The notes beneath the pieces are model-generated. The model ran no database searches, was not told the origin of the DNA, and saw only the letters and a program-made list of their open reading frames with translations. Of a DNA stretch of 62,820 bases, positions 38,711 through 46,689 are shown one piece after another; positions within the stretch are counted from its first letter, which is position 1, and the number at the start of each line of letters is the position of its first letter. Source of the stretch: Methylacidiphilum sp. Yel (lineage in GTDB: Bacteria; Verrucomicrobiota; Verrucomicrobiia; Methylacidiphilales; Methylacidiphilaceae); the NCBI RefSeq assembly GCF_004421185.1, contig NZ_LXQB01000030.1:1-62820 (forward strand), written 5' to 3'. The translations under genes and the position numbers were made by a program.

Positions 38711-40078
38711 TTATGAATAGGATGCAGGATCTTTTTTAGGTTCCTTCTTAGATTTTGAAGAGAAAAATTCTGTTTCTGGAAAACATAGGGGGAGATTTTT
38801 GATTTTTGAAATCATTTTATAGGTAGTTTTTCCTAAGCCGTAGCGAATCTTTCTAAATAATCTCAATGCAACTGTTGGCGCTTTATTTGTCAAAGATATC
38901 GTCCTGAACATTACCCACAATGGGATAGTAATCCCCAAGAAAAGAAACAAAGCCAAACAAAAACAGACTAAACAGTAAAAACCAGCCTCCCATGAAAGCT
39001 CCCAAAATCCTAAGAAAACTATCCGAAAGGTTTCAGGCAAAAATTCTAAAAAGGAAAATAAAAAGTAAGTCTTACTCAGAGCATGCCGTATATCATGGCT
39101 AGAAGAATGAAAGAAAGCTAAGAAGCCTCCTCCTTCGTCAAAAATGGCTCCATAAAGGGATGTAAATAAGAGATAACACAAAAAAGAAAGGATGATCCAA
39201 AGGGAATTAGGAAGGAACGATAAAAGGAAAAATCGGTAGGATTGTCCCATCAACTGTGTATTTAGCTTAAGTGGCAATGTTAATCCAAAACACAAAAAGA
39301 GAAAAAGGGAAAGAAGCATAAGAGATTCTTCGATAAAATTGAGTACAATTGGGGTTAAAAGATAGAAGAAGAGAGAAAGCTGTGAAAGGATATAGGAAAA
39401 GAAAAGAACAGAGTGAAAAAATCCTTTACCTGCAACAATGAGCAGAAAGAAAAGTAATTTTTTTATTTTTTCTGATGGATAGTCATAAGGAAGAAATTTC
39501 TGAACGGTTTCTTTTGTTTTGGCTTCCAATTCCTCATATCGGTGCGGGAAGTATTTCCAAATCCCTTGGCTCTTTTCTACACTATATTCTAATGCAAATT
39601 TTGATCCAAGAGAGCTTTTATAATTAGACAACCAGTTATCCCACCATTCTCTAGGATTCTTCCCCTCAATTTTCATTCCTTTTATATTAAGCTGACCGAT
39701 GTAGTTAACAAGCCCCTGCGTGATAATTCCTTCTATCGGATCAAAAACTATTTTCGGGATTCCAGAAAGAACAGTCATTACAATGAGGACGCAAAGAAGA
39801 TAATCGACCGCTAAAAAACAGATCCTTTTTTTTCTAAATATTCTCAGTCCTCCAGCAGCTAAAAGAAATCCGATCAAAAAAGGAAAAGCCTTATAAAAAA
39901 AGGAAGTGGCCTGAGTGTAAAAAAGAGAAAAAATTTCACTTTCTTGTTGGCTTAGCTTGAGAGCGAGGTCATAGGAATATGACCGGGAATAAACCTCAAC
40001 ATTTTCCGCTTTAACCGATGGAAGAAAAAATAAAGGAGAAAAAACGAAAAAGAAAAAAAAGGATCGAATTACTTTCAT
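38711..40078 (-). CDS. VirB6-like polytopic membrane protein
   Basis: The 455-residue product starts with a signal-like helix (SFFFFFVFSPLFFLPSVKA), followed by at least seven hydrophobic segments (about 50-70, 85-105, 210-235, 240-275, 280-310, 360-390), separated by a large loop (about 120-205). This size and topology suit VirB6/TrbL, the polytopic inner-membrane channel part of T4SS. No conserved motif confirms it. It is the first gene of the long minus-strand operon, opposite the sigma-like gene across a 241-bp gap. Confidence 0.55.
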   Translation of the reverse strand: MKVIRSFFFFFVFSPLFFLPSVKAENVEVYSRSYSYDLALKLSQQESEIFSLFYTQATSFFYKAFPFLIGFLLAAGGLRIFRKKRICFLAVDYLLCVLIVMTVLSGIPKIVFDPIEGIITQGLVNYIGQLNIKGMKIEGKNPREWWDNWLSNYKSSLGSKFALEYSVEKSQGIWKYFPHRYEELEAKTKETVQKFLPYDYPSEKIKKLLFFLLIVAGKGFFHSVLFFSYILSQLSLFFYLLTPIVLNFIEESLMLLSLFLFLCFGLTLPLKLNTQLMGQSYRFFLLSFLPNSLWIILSFLCYLLFTSLYGAIFDEGGGFLAFFHSSSHDIRHALSKTYFLFSFLEFLPETFRIVFLGFWELSWEAGFYCLVCFCLALFLFLGITIPLWVMFRTISLTNKAPTVALRLFRKIRYGLGKTTYKMISKIKNLPLCFPETEFFSSKSKKEPKKDPASYS

Positions 40079-40225
40079 AAGAAATGAGTGATTCGATCGA
40101 GTACAGAAAAAATATTTATTTGAAAGCTTAAGATGGCTGAAAATAAACCCAAAGCAAGGTCATAAAGAATTACGGAATAATAAAAATCAAATTTAATATT
40201 TAAAAAAATAAGATAAAAAATAATC

Positions 40226-40257
40226 AAATGTTACAGAAATGTTACAATGTTGTTACA
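40226..40257 (+). repeat. Three phased GTTACA repeats
   Basis: GTTACA occurs at 40230-40235, 40241-40246 and 40252-40257, each preceded by AAT or a close variant. The step is exactly 11 bp, so all three face the same side of the helix. They lie in the gap between the VirB6-like and sigma-like genes and are good candidates for an operator or a ParB binding array. Confidence 0.6.
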
Positions 40258-40319
40258 ATGGTATTTTTTTCTTGCCGAGAATCTCTGCTTATTTACAATG
40301 GTTATAACCAAATACTCTC

Positions 40320-41216
40320 ATGAGAACCAAACTAACTAAATCTTTGGATATTGTTAGTAATCAACAACAAAATTCTACTCACTATGAACAGAAATTCAAG
40401 GAAGAACTTCCACTGATTCTTAAAGCAAAAGCTGCAGATGCGGAAGCCTTGGATTGGCTTGCTGAACATTCTTTACCTATAAGACAGCAAGTAGCTCGTT
40501 TTTATTTACCAAATTTAGCTGATCAATGGCCTGATGCTGAAAACGTTGGATGGATTGGAATACTTGATGCTCTTGAAAAATGGAATGAGAATTTCAACAT
40601 TCGATTTTTAGATTATGCCATTCATCATGTGAGAAATAGAGTTAGAAATTATGCCAATGCTTGTAGAGCGACAGTTCGAAGACCAGCGTCGATGTACAGA
40701 TCGTATAGAAAAATAGAGAGATTTTTAGAACAAGGACTGACCGTTGAAGAGATCACTGAATTGTATGGATGTTCTCTCCATGACATGGAAAAAATACTCC
40801 ATGTATATTCTGGAGATTTAAGCCTTCATTTTTTTGTCTCAGACGACTCTGAAACGTCTCTTATTGACCTTTTGGTTTATCCTGACAATACAGCTCAAGA
40901 AGAAGAAAAAGAAGAAAAGCTGCAGAAGCTTTATATTGCGTTGTCTCATTTAGATGATATTTCTAGAAAAATAGTTTTATACTTCTTTGGCTTTGAAGGA
41001 GAAGGAGCTAAAAAAAGACCTACCGCCTGGATTGCTCAAAAATTAAGACTTTCTAGAAAGAAGGTTCTACAACTTTTAGAGAAATCTCTAAGTCAACTTA
41101 AAAGAGATTTTTTCCTTTTTGAAACTTTAAACATCCGACATCCCCTGCCTACTGGAATACCCTCTACAATGATAAACGTCAATTTTTATAACGACCCTTC
41201 ATTAGATTACGAATAA
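40320..41216 (+). CDS. Divergent sigma-70-family factor of the island
   Basis: The 298-residue product carries a region 2-like block: ADQWPDAENVGWIGILDALEKWNENFNIRFLDYAIHHVRNRVRNYANACRATVRRPASM. It has the GxxGhhxAhxxW core and the following helices of sigma-70 region 2.3-2.4. A C-terminal HTH (TAWIAQKLRLSRKKVLQLLEKSLSQLKRDFF) resembles region 4. Region 1.1 is absent. It overlaps the ParB-like gene by 1 bp (TAATG), so the two are translated together. It probably directs RNA polymerase to island promoters. It is distinct from the second sigma-like protein encoded at 60574. Confidence 0.75.
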   Translation: MRTKLTKSLDIVSNQQQNSTHYEQKFKEELPLILKAKAADAEALDWLAEHSLPIRQQVARFYLPNLADQWPDAENVGWIGILDALEKWNENFNIRFLDYAIHHVRNRVRNYANACRATVRRPASMYRSYRKIERFLEQGLTVEEITELYGCSLHDMEKILHVYSGDLSLHFFVSDDSETSLIDLLVYPDNTAQEEEKEEKLQKLYIALSHLDDISRKIVLYFFGFEGEGAKKRPTAWIAQKLRLSRKKVLQLLEKSLSQLKRDFFLFETLNIRHPLPTGIPSTMINVNFYNDPSLDYE

Positions 41217-42805
41217 TGAAAACGAAAATTCAAAAGTCTTCTTCTATCTCATTAATTCCAATTGAAAAAATTAAGTTATCCAAACAGAATCCAAGAAAAC
41301 AATTTCAAGAAGACAAAATCGAAGAACTTGCAGTAAGTATAGAAAAAATCGGACTCATTCATCCTATTCTAGTCAGACCAATAGAAGAAGACTATTATGA
41401 AATAGTTTCAGGAGAAAGAAGATGGAGAGCTTGTAAGAAACTGAACAAAGAATTTATTGAGTGTTTTATTCATCCGATGGATGAAAAAATGGCTCTTCAA
41501 ATACGAATAATTGAGAATATTCAAAGGCAAAATCTTAATCCTATAGAAGAGGCTGAAGGGTACAAAAATCTTTTGCAAGGAGGGATGACTATTGTGGAAT
41601 TATCCTCAGTCATAGGCAAGGGTAGAGATTATATCAGTCGAATGGTTACCCTATTGTCTCTACCTGAAGCGGCAAAAGAGGCGATAATATCTGGGAAATT
41701 GGCCAAACGCGCAGGATGGTATATAGCTAGAATACCTATACCTCAACTACGGGCTGTCGTTGCTTCTGAAGCGATCGCAAAATCTTTAACCGTTGCTCAA
41801 GTAGCCAAGATGGTGTTAGAAAATTTTCTTCTTGATTTAAGAAAAGCAAACTTCTCCATTTCAAAACCCGATTTGATTCCAGGTGTTCCAAGCTGTCTTG
41901 ATTGCTCTAAACGAACAGGCAATTCAGAAGATCTATTCGAGGATGTAAAAGATGATATGGTCTGTACAGATCCAGAATGTTTTGCAAAAAAGAGAGAAGC
42001 TGATTGGCGTTTTCAATGCTATAAAGCTCAAAGTGAAAACAGAGAAATACTTTTTGATGAAGAATCAATAAGACATTTTGTTCCAGGAACATCTAGACTT
42101 AAAATGGATTCTCCTTTTATAGATATAGATTCTACATGTGATTTGGATAAAAAAGAAAGAAAATGGGCATCCTTATTAGCTGAAGAATTAACTATAAAGG
42201 ATAGTAAGCCACTTTTGCATCAGTACTTGGCACGGAGCCCAATTGGAACCATCCATAGGCTTGTTAAAAAGGAAGATGCGCTTTTTATTTTACAAAGACA
42301 AGGGATTACCTTTGCAGCGAAAGCAATCAAAGAATTGAAAGAAAAGGAAGAGGCTAAAAGAGAGAGAAAAAAGAAAGAAGAATTTTTAAATTTGAGCTGT
42401 TCTTCTCTCATATCCAAAGTGTGTGATAAGATAAAAACAGAGAATATTGATCGATCCTATAATATCTTTTTATCTCTGGCACTACGAGTTCTACCAAGAG
42501 AGGTTTCTACCTTTGTATTCCAAAGACACAATTATAAGCTTGGCACAATGAAAGAATCTTTAAAAATGCTAGAGGATATCAATGAATTGGAGTCAAAGGC
42601 AATCCTATTAGATTTATTCCTTTCTACGGATCTTTTTTTAAATAGTTATAATGATCTTCCTCCTCATCTTATCAGCATTTGTAAGATTTTATCCATCGAT
42701 GTTTCTAAAGTTGTCGATGAAATACAATCTGTCAATCAGTCAAATTCATTTCTAATCAAGAAAAAAATAAGTTATTGTGGCACAGAAATCACTACAACAT
42801 CTTGA
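41216..42805 (+). CDS. ParB/Spo0J-family protein
   Basis: The 529-residue product has an N-terminal ParB domain: IPIEKIKLSKQNPRKQF, then HPILVRPI, YEIVSGERRWRACKKL and the ENIQRQNLNPIEEAEGY box II motif. The HTH follows (MTIVELSSVIGKGRDYISRMVTLLSLP). A four-Cys cluster (PSCLDCSKRTGN ... VCTDPECF) near 222-260, often seen in plasmid-borne ParB-like proteins, comes next. The C-terminal half (about 290-529) is unrecognised. No ParA partner is in the window, so partitioning is not certain. It could also regulate the island. Its 3' end overlaps the end of the opposing lipoprotein gene. Confidence 0.85.
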   Translation: MKTKIQKSSSISLIPIEKIKLSKQNPRKQFQEDKIEELAVSIEKIGLIHPILVRPIEEDYYEIVSGERRWRACKKLNKEFIECFIHPMDEKMALQIRIIENIQRQNLNPIEEAEGYKNLLQGGMTIVELSSVIGKGRDYISRMVTLLSLPEAAKEAIISGKLAKRAGWYIARIPIPQLRAVVASEAIAKSLTVAQVAKMVLENFLLDLRKANFSISKPDLIPGVPSCLDCSKRTGNSEDLFEDVKDDMVCTDPECFAKKREADWRFQCYKAQSENREILFDEESIRHFVPGTSRLKMDSPFIDIDSTCDLDKKERKWASLLAEELTIKDSKPLLHQYLARSPIGTIHRLVKKEDALFILQRQGITFAAKAIKELKEKEEAKRERKKKEEFLNLSCSSLISKVCDKIKTENIDRSYNIFLSLALRVLPREVSTFVFQRHNYKLGTMKESLKMLEDINELESKAILLDLFLSTDLFLNSYNDLPPHLISICKILSIDVSKVVDEIQSVNQSNSFLIKKKISYCGTEITTTS

Positions 42806-43644
42806 TCTGGTGGAGCAATCTTTTCTACTGTATGACCTTTGTATAACACTTTAACTTTTCGATTAGGTAAAAATTCGACCACCACAAATCCACCATTTGG
42901 AGTTTTAACGACAAAGTTCTGTCCTGGTTTCCCAAGAGGAACTTCTATCGTGGTTAATGCAGAATTATATTTTTTTAAATCTTGGTTTTTTGTATTTTTA
43001 ACGGCGAGTCCTTCTTCCCCAACAGTAATAAAGGATGATGTCTTAGTTACATTAAAGGTTGAAGGTTGGGCGATGGTTCCCATATCTGGATCTCCTACTA
43101 CAATGGAAGGAAAATTGGTAGAACTGTATTTTTTGCTTTGTGATTTTTTTTCTAACGCATTCATTAATGCGGCCTCTTTATACTCAGGAGAAGGAATGGA
43201 TTCTGCCAAGCTAGATTCCATTTTTTCTAGCCTATTTTTCATACTAACAAGATCTATTTCTACTCCATTATCTTTGCTTGGAGGGTTGTCTTCGTTGGGA
43301 TTAGGAACGATCGTTTGTCCATTATCCGCTCTGATATAAGGTTTTCCAGAGAGCTCAGCCTCTTCGAGAGTAGCCCAGTGTCCAGGATCAATAACGGTGC
43401 CTACATAATGTCCACCAATCCATTGTCCTGTTTTAGGATCTACTCTCGCTTTTGCCCATCCAGTATTTATAACCGGAAGAACATATGCAGGTTTGCTCCT
43501 GTCATAAACATCATATGGCTTAGTATAGTCGTAACTGTTTTGTATTAACGCTGGATCAATTGGCAAAGCTGTTTTTTTCTGCGAAACACAACCTATAACA
43601 AGAAAAACAACAAGAGCACAAAGTGTATATAATTTTATATTCAT
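42772..43644 (-). CDS. T4SS lipoprotein (TraV/VirB7-like position)
   Basis: The 290-residue product starts with a lipoprotein signal (TLCALVVFLVIGC, Cys19 as the lipid site). The middle is acidic and low in structure. The C-terminal domain (LTTIEVPLGKPGQNFVVKTPNGGFVVVEFLPNRKVKVLYKG) is beta-rich. A lipoprotein encoded after VirB10 fits the outer-membrane anchor of the T4SS core (VirB7 or TraV role), although it is much larger than VirB7. The assignment is by position and signal only. Confidence 0.6.
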   Translation of the reverse strand: MNIKLYTLCALVVFLVIGCVSQKKTALPIDPALIQNSYDYTKPYDVYDRSKPAYVLPVINTGWAKARVDPKTGQWIGGHYVGTVIDPGHWATLEEAELSGKPYIRADNGQTIVPNPNEDNPPSKDNGVEIDLVSMKNRLEKMESSLAESIPSPEYKEAALMNALEKKSQSKKYSSTNFPSIVVGDPDMGTIAQPSTFNVTKTSSFITVGEEGLAVKNTKNQDLKKYNSALTTIEVPLGKPGQNFVVKTPNGGFVVVEFLPNRKVKVLYKGHTVEKIAPPDQDVVVISVPQ

Positions 43645-43672
43645 ACTAATTTGAATCGTGGATTATGAATTT

Positions 43673-44875
43673 TCATCTCCCATAATCAGCTTTTGAAATA
43701 TCCATATAACTTTTCAAAAAAACCCTAAATCTAGTTCCTGCTGGCACAAAAACATAGGGCTTGTATTGCTCAATATCTTGAGCAAGAATGTTCATAATCT
43801 GTTGCATTGCGTTAGTCCCTGCATACATTCCACCCAACATCATTGCCTGTTTTGCCCCATTGTAAGCTGGCTGACCATAAAGACCCCAAGGAGTGAGTCC
43901 ATATGGAGACATATAATAGTTAAAGGATTGATATTCCATGGCGTAGAGAAAAGCTTGACCCATGGCTGCTAAAATTGGTCCTAAAAGTTGTTTGCCATAT
44001 TCACTAACTCTGTATCCTTTGATTCCTTCTGTCCCATCAGTATGGAGGGCGACTCCTTGAATTGGTAATGATCTACCATCTTTAAAGATAATTTTGTCGA
44101 TATGGACCATCATTCTATCTCTTAAAGCTGTTCCTCCGCCTGAAGTGCCGATCAATCGATCACCAGGTTCAAGAAGAAGATTCCCTTGAAAGTAAAAGGG
44201 AAGCCAAACTGCCCCTACAACATCGACATCTGTGTTAGAACTAAAAGCAGAATTTACCAAGGCTGCTTCTATCATCTCACCTTGTGGGGAGAACGAGTTA
44301 ATATCAATATTTGCAAATGGTCCTTCTGAGCCTCCTTTATCCTCAGTTCCATTAGTTTCAAGGGCTGAAAGAGAAAGATTTCGGAAAAGATATCTTTTTC
44401 TTGCCCATTTTATGATCACCGGCTGATCTGAAGCTTGAGAATCCCTAGCCAAGGCTTTCTGATCGACTATACCGCGAGGAACAGGAGCAAGTCTGTTAGG
44501 AGGTTGTTGTTCTAAAACTCCAAGGGAACTTTTGTCTTTAGAAGTTGGAGGGGCTTTCACTTGGGTTGGAGGAAGGGTTGGCTCTGGAATCTTTTCTTTA
44601 GCCTGTACAATTTCTTCGGGAATAACCGCCTTTAGCTTGGATTTCTCCCCTTTTTGTACAATGACGTTCTTTTTTTGTTCTTGAGCCTCACTCTTTATCT
44701 TTTTCTCTGAATCTAAAGGTAGAACTTTTCCTCTAAAATAGGTATATCTTGCAGACTCAATAATCCTATACATCACCTCTGAGACAAGATGAATGGGTTT
44801 GATATTGTAAAAAGTGGCTACAGATAATATGCCTACAATGGTTAGAAAAAATTTGTTTTTAAGAAACTTTTTCAT
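43673..44875 (-). CDS. VirB10/TrbI-like T4SS core protein
   Basis: VirB10 spans the envelope from the inner membrane to the outer-membrane core complex. The 400-residue product has an N-terminal membrane segment (FFLTIVGILSVATFYNI), a Pro-rich linker (about 75-140) and a C-terminal domain with FYFQGNLLLEPGDRLIGTSGGGTALRDRMMVHIDKIIFKDGRSLPIQGVALHTDGTEGIKG, the conserved core of VirB10/TrbI. The late PYVFVPAGTRFRVFL also fits. The start overlaps the VirB9 stop (ATGA). This is one of the surest T4SS parts here. Confidence 0.88.
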   Translation of the reverse strand: MKKFLKNKFFLTIVGILSVATFYNIKPIHLVSEVMYRIIESARYTYFRGKVLPLDSEKKIKSEAQEQKKNVIVQKGEKSKLKAVIPEEIVQAKEKIPEPTLPPTQVKAPPTSKDKSSLGVLEQQPPNRLAPVPRGIVDQKALARDSQASDQPVIIKWARKRYLFRNLSLSALETNGTEDKGGSEGPFANIDINSFSPQGEMIEAALVNSAFSSNTDVDVVGAVWLPFYFQGNLLLEPGDRLIGTSGGGTALRDRMMVHIDKIIFKDGRSLPIQGVALHTDGTEGIKGYRVSEYGKQLLGPILAAMGQAFLYAMEYQSFNYYMSPYGLTPWGLYGQPAYNGAKQAMMLGGMYAGTNAMQQIMNILAQDIEQYKPYVFVPAGTRFRVFLKSYMDISKADYGR

Positions 44876-45843
44876 TTTTTACTTTCTTTCCAGATTAAAG
44901 AAAAAGGTTGATCTGGAGAATACGGAGGATTAGAGATAATCAAAAAGCCACTAGTCATTCCTCCAGGAGGTACAATTAACTTATTTAATGATACGTAATC
45001 GGGTATAAAGCGACTTTGCCCAATTGCTACCCTTAAAGTCGACTCATCTAGCCTTACCCGATATGGATAAAGATTTTTCCATGCGAAAGAAATTGCTAAT
45101 AGACCAGAAGAAAATCTGTAAAGATAATAATAATCAAAACCAGTAAGTTTTGAACGTTTAAATATTGCCATTCTGCTCACATCCATCGGCTTTAAAGAAC
45201 CTTCTCTAACCAAAAGATCATAGTTAGTGATAATTTGAGCCACACTTTTGACTGAAGAGATATATTCTTCTGTTCCTATGGAATAAGTAACAAGCTGTGT
45301 GGGCATTAAAGAACTATTTTTACTAAAAGGGCTAACTCGAATAAGGCTCAATGCCTTTTGGAAATCTGCTTCTACAAAAATATGATAAATTCTCGTTCTG
45401 TTTCCTTGAAAAAAAACTAAAAGAGAGGTATCACCCGTGGTATCGAGAGATCTTAGTATTAGTTTTACACCCTGTTTACTTATATGAATCAATTTAGAGT
45501 CTCCAATCTCCCATCCAACTATTGGCTCTGAAAATTCTATGGCTAGCGGATATCCTGGAGAAATTCGAAGAATTTCTACCTGACCGTCTTCCTGATGAAT
45601 CATTTTAACCTTTTGTTGAAGAAACTGGAGCAGTTCATCTTCAGATAATTCTTCTGCCTTTTTACCATTGATAATAACAGGGGGAGCATCTTCTTCTGCA
45701 ATTTGAGGTGAAGGATTTGAATTTATGTTTCCGTTCTGAAACGATGCATTGAGAGCATTTCTAGAGTCAAGCGGATCGATTTGTTGACTCTTGGCAATGG
45801 AGGCAAACAGTAGTATCAAAAAGACAAAGAGTTTTCTTTTCAT
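44872..45843 (-). CDS. VirB9/TrbG-like T4SS core protein
   Basis: The 323-residue product has a signal peptide (KLFVFLILLFASIAKS). The mature N-terminal part contains VEILRISPGYPLAIEFSEPIVGWEIGDSKLIHI, the beta-sandwich start of VirB9/TrbG/CagX proteins. The C-terminal part includes YYYLYRFSSGLLAISFAWKNLYPYRVRLDESTLRVAIG, similar to the usual C-terminal domain that binds VirB7. It overlaps VirB8 and VirB10 by 4 bp on each side (ATGA overlaps), so the three are translated together. Confidence 0.75.
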   Translation of the reverse strand: MKRKLFVFLILLFASIAKSQQIDPLDSRNALNASFQNGNINSNPSPQIAEEDAPPVIINGKKAEELSEDELLQFLQQKVKMIHQEDGQVEILRISPGYPLAIEFSEPIVGWEIGDSKLIHISKQGVKLILRSLDTTGDTSLLVFFQGNRTRIYHIFVEADFQKALSLIRVSPFSKNSSLMPTQLVTYSIGTEEYISSVKSVAQIITNYDLLVREGSLKPMDVSRMAIFKRSKLTGFDYYYLYRFSSGLLAISFAWKNLYPYRVRLDESTLRVAIGQSRFIPDYVSLNKLIVPPGGMTSGFLIISNPPYSPDQPFSLIWKESKK

Positions 45844-46628
45844 TTTTCGGAGCCTCTTTTCTTTGAAGGTAAAATAGGTTCTTTTTTCAATATTTCAGGC
45901 GAACCAACTATTGGTACTGTATACGACCAGATTTTTTCTGCTTCTGCTCCCTGAAACTCTTCTACTCCTTCGAGTCTTAATCCTAAAGGATTCATCGGTG
46001 TGTTGCGGCCTTCACTGATATAAAAGAGAATAACAACTGATTCACTTGTGATATCTGGCATACCATTTTGAATTTGGTAACAAGCCCGATCACATTTTCC
46101 GGCAACTATTAAATAGCTTGGCAATTTTGGAGAGTTATATTTACGCACTTCTCTCAAATTCCATACAATTCTTTTTCCATTTCCACCATTCATCGCCAGT
46201 GGAACATAGACTTCTTTAAATGCGGCAGCGACCTTGGGAGAAACGCGATCGGCAACTGTTGAAAGAGAATAAGAGCCAGGGCTTACTTCATAAAGAGCTT
46301 TACCCACTTCCTGAATAAAAGAAAAAATCATGTTTTCATTTAATTTAAATATTTCAGTTTTTGGCCAAATAACATATCCTGGTAGATCGACAATCATTTG
46401 AGTTGGCTCATGAATCTTCAGATAAAGTGCAATACCAAGAAATATGATCGCTATAGCTTGTAATAAACAGAAAAGCAGAAGCCAACTGTTTACAACAGCT
46501 AGATCTTCCTTCCATTCCCATATGGTTCTTAAAAAAGCGGGTAGCCTTATTCTTTGAACACCGTATAATCCATCCCTTTCTCTTTCAGGAGGATTGACCT
46601 CATGTGGGTTTCGAAAAACAAAACTCAT
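45840..46628 (-). CDS. VirB8/TrbF-like inner-membrane protein
   Basis: The product has about 262 residues: a cytoplasmic N-terminus of about 45 residues ending in a basic/aromatic stretch (LPAFLRTIWEWKEDLAVVNSW), one membrane helix (LLLFCLLQAIAIIFLGIALYL), and a periplasmic NTF2-like domain. The topology and position (followed by VirB9 and VirB10 with ATGA overlaps) identify it as VirB8/TrbF, the assembly nucleator. ATG 46628 (MSFVFRNPHEVN) is preferred over TTG 46637. The gap to the divergent ATPase gene is only about 60 bp. Confidence 0.75.
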   Translation of the reverse strand: MSFVFRNPHEVNPPERERDGLYGVQRIRLPAFLRTIWEWKEDLAVVNSWLLLFCLLQAIAIIFLGIALYLKIHEPTQMIVDLPGYVIWPKTEIFKLNENMIFSFIQEVGKALYEVSPGSYSLSTVADRVSPKVAAAFKEVYVPLAMNGGNGKRIVWNLREVRKYNSPKLPSYLIVAGKCDRACYQIQNGMPDITSESVVILFYISEGRNTPMNPLGLRLEGVEEFQGAEAEKIWSYTVPIVGSPEILKKEPILPSKKRGSEK

Positions 46629-46667
46629 AATAATCAAAGTATTAATAGGCCATTACAGAAAATATTT

Positions 46668-46685
46668 TGCGCCAACAAACGCACA
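46668..46685 (+). repeat. 18-bp repeat with TGCG-N8-CGCA inverted ends, copy A
   Basis: TGCGCCAACAAACGCACA lies just before the start of the GspE-type ATPase gene, in the divergent gap to VirB8. The same 18 bp occur at 52059-52076, and near matches TGCGCCATTGAACGC and TGCGCCAACAGTCGC occur at 58206-58220 and 58426-58440. TGCG and CGCA form an inverted pair. It is a candidate operator. Confidence 0.45.
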
Positions 46686-46689
46686 AATT

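Noticed and set aside
41216-42805. ParB as the chromosomal partition protein
   Set aside because: No ParA or canonical centromere-like parS site nearby; its Cys cluster, long C-terminal part and position inside the T4SS genes fit an element-borne ParB.
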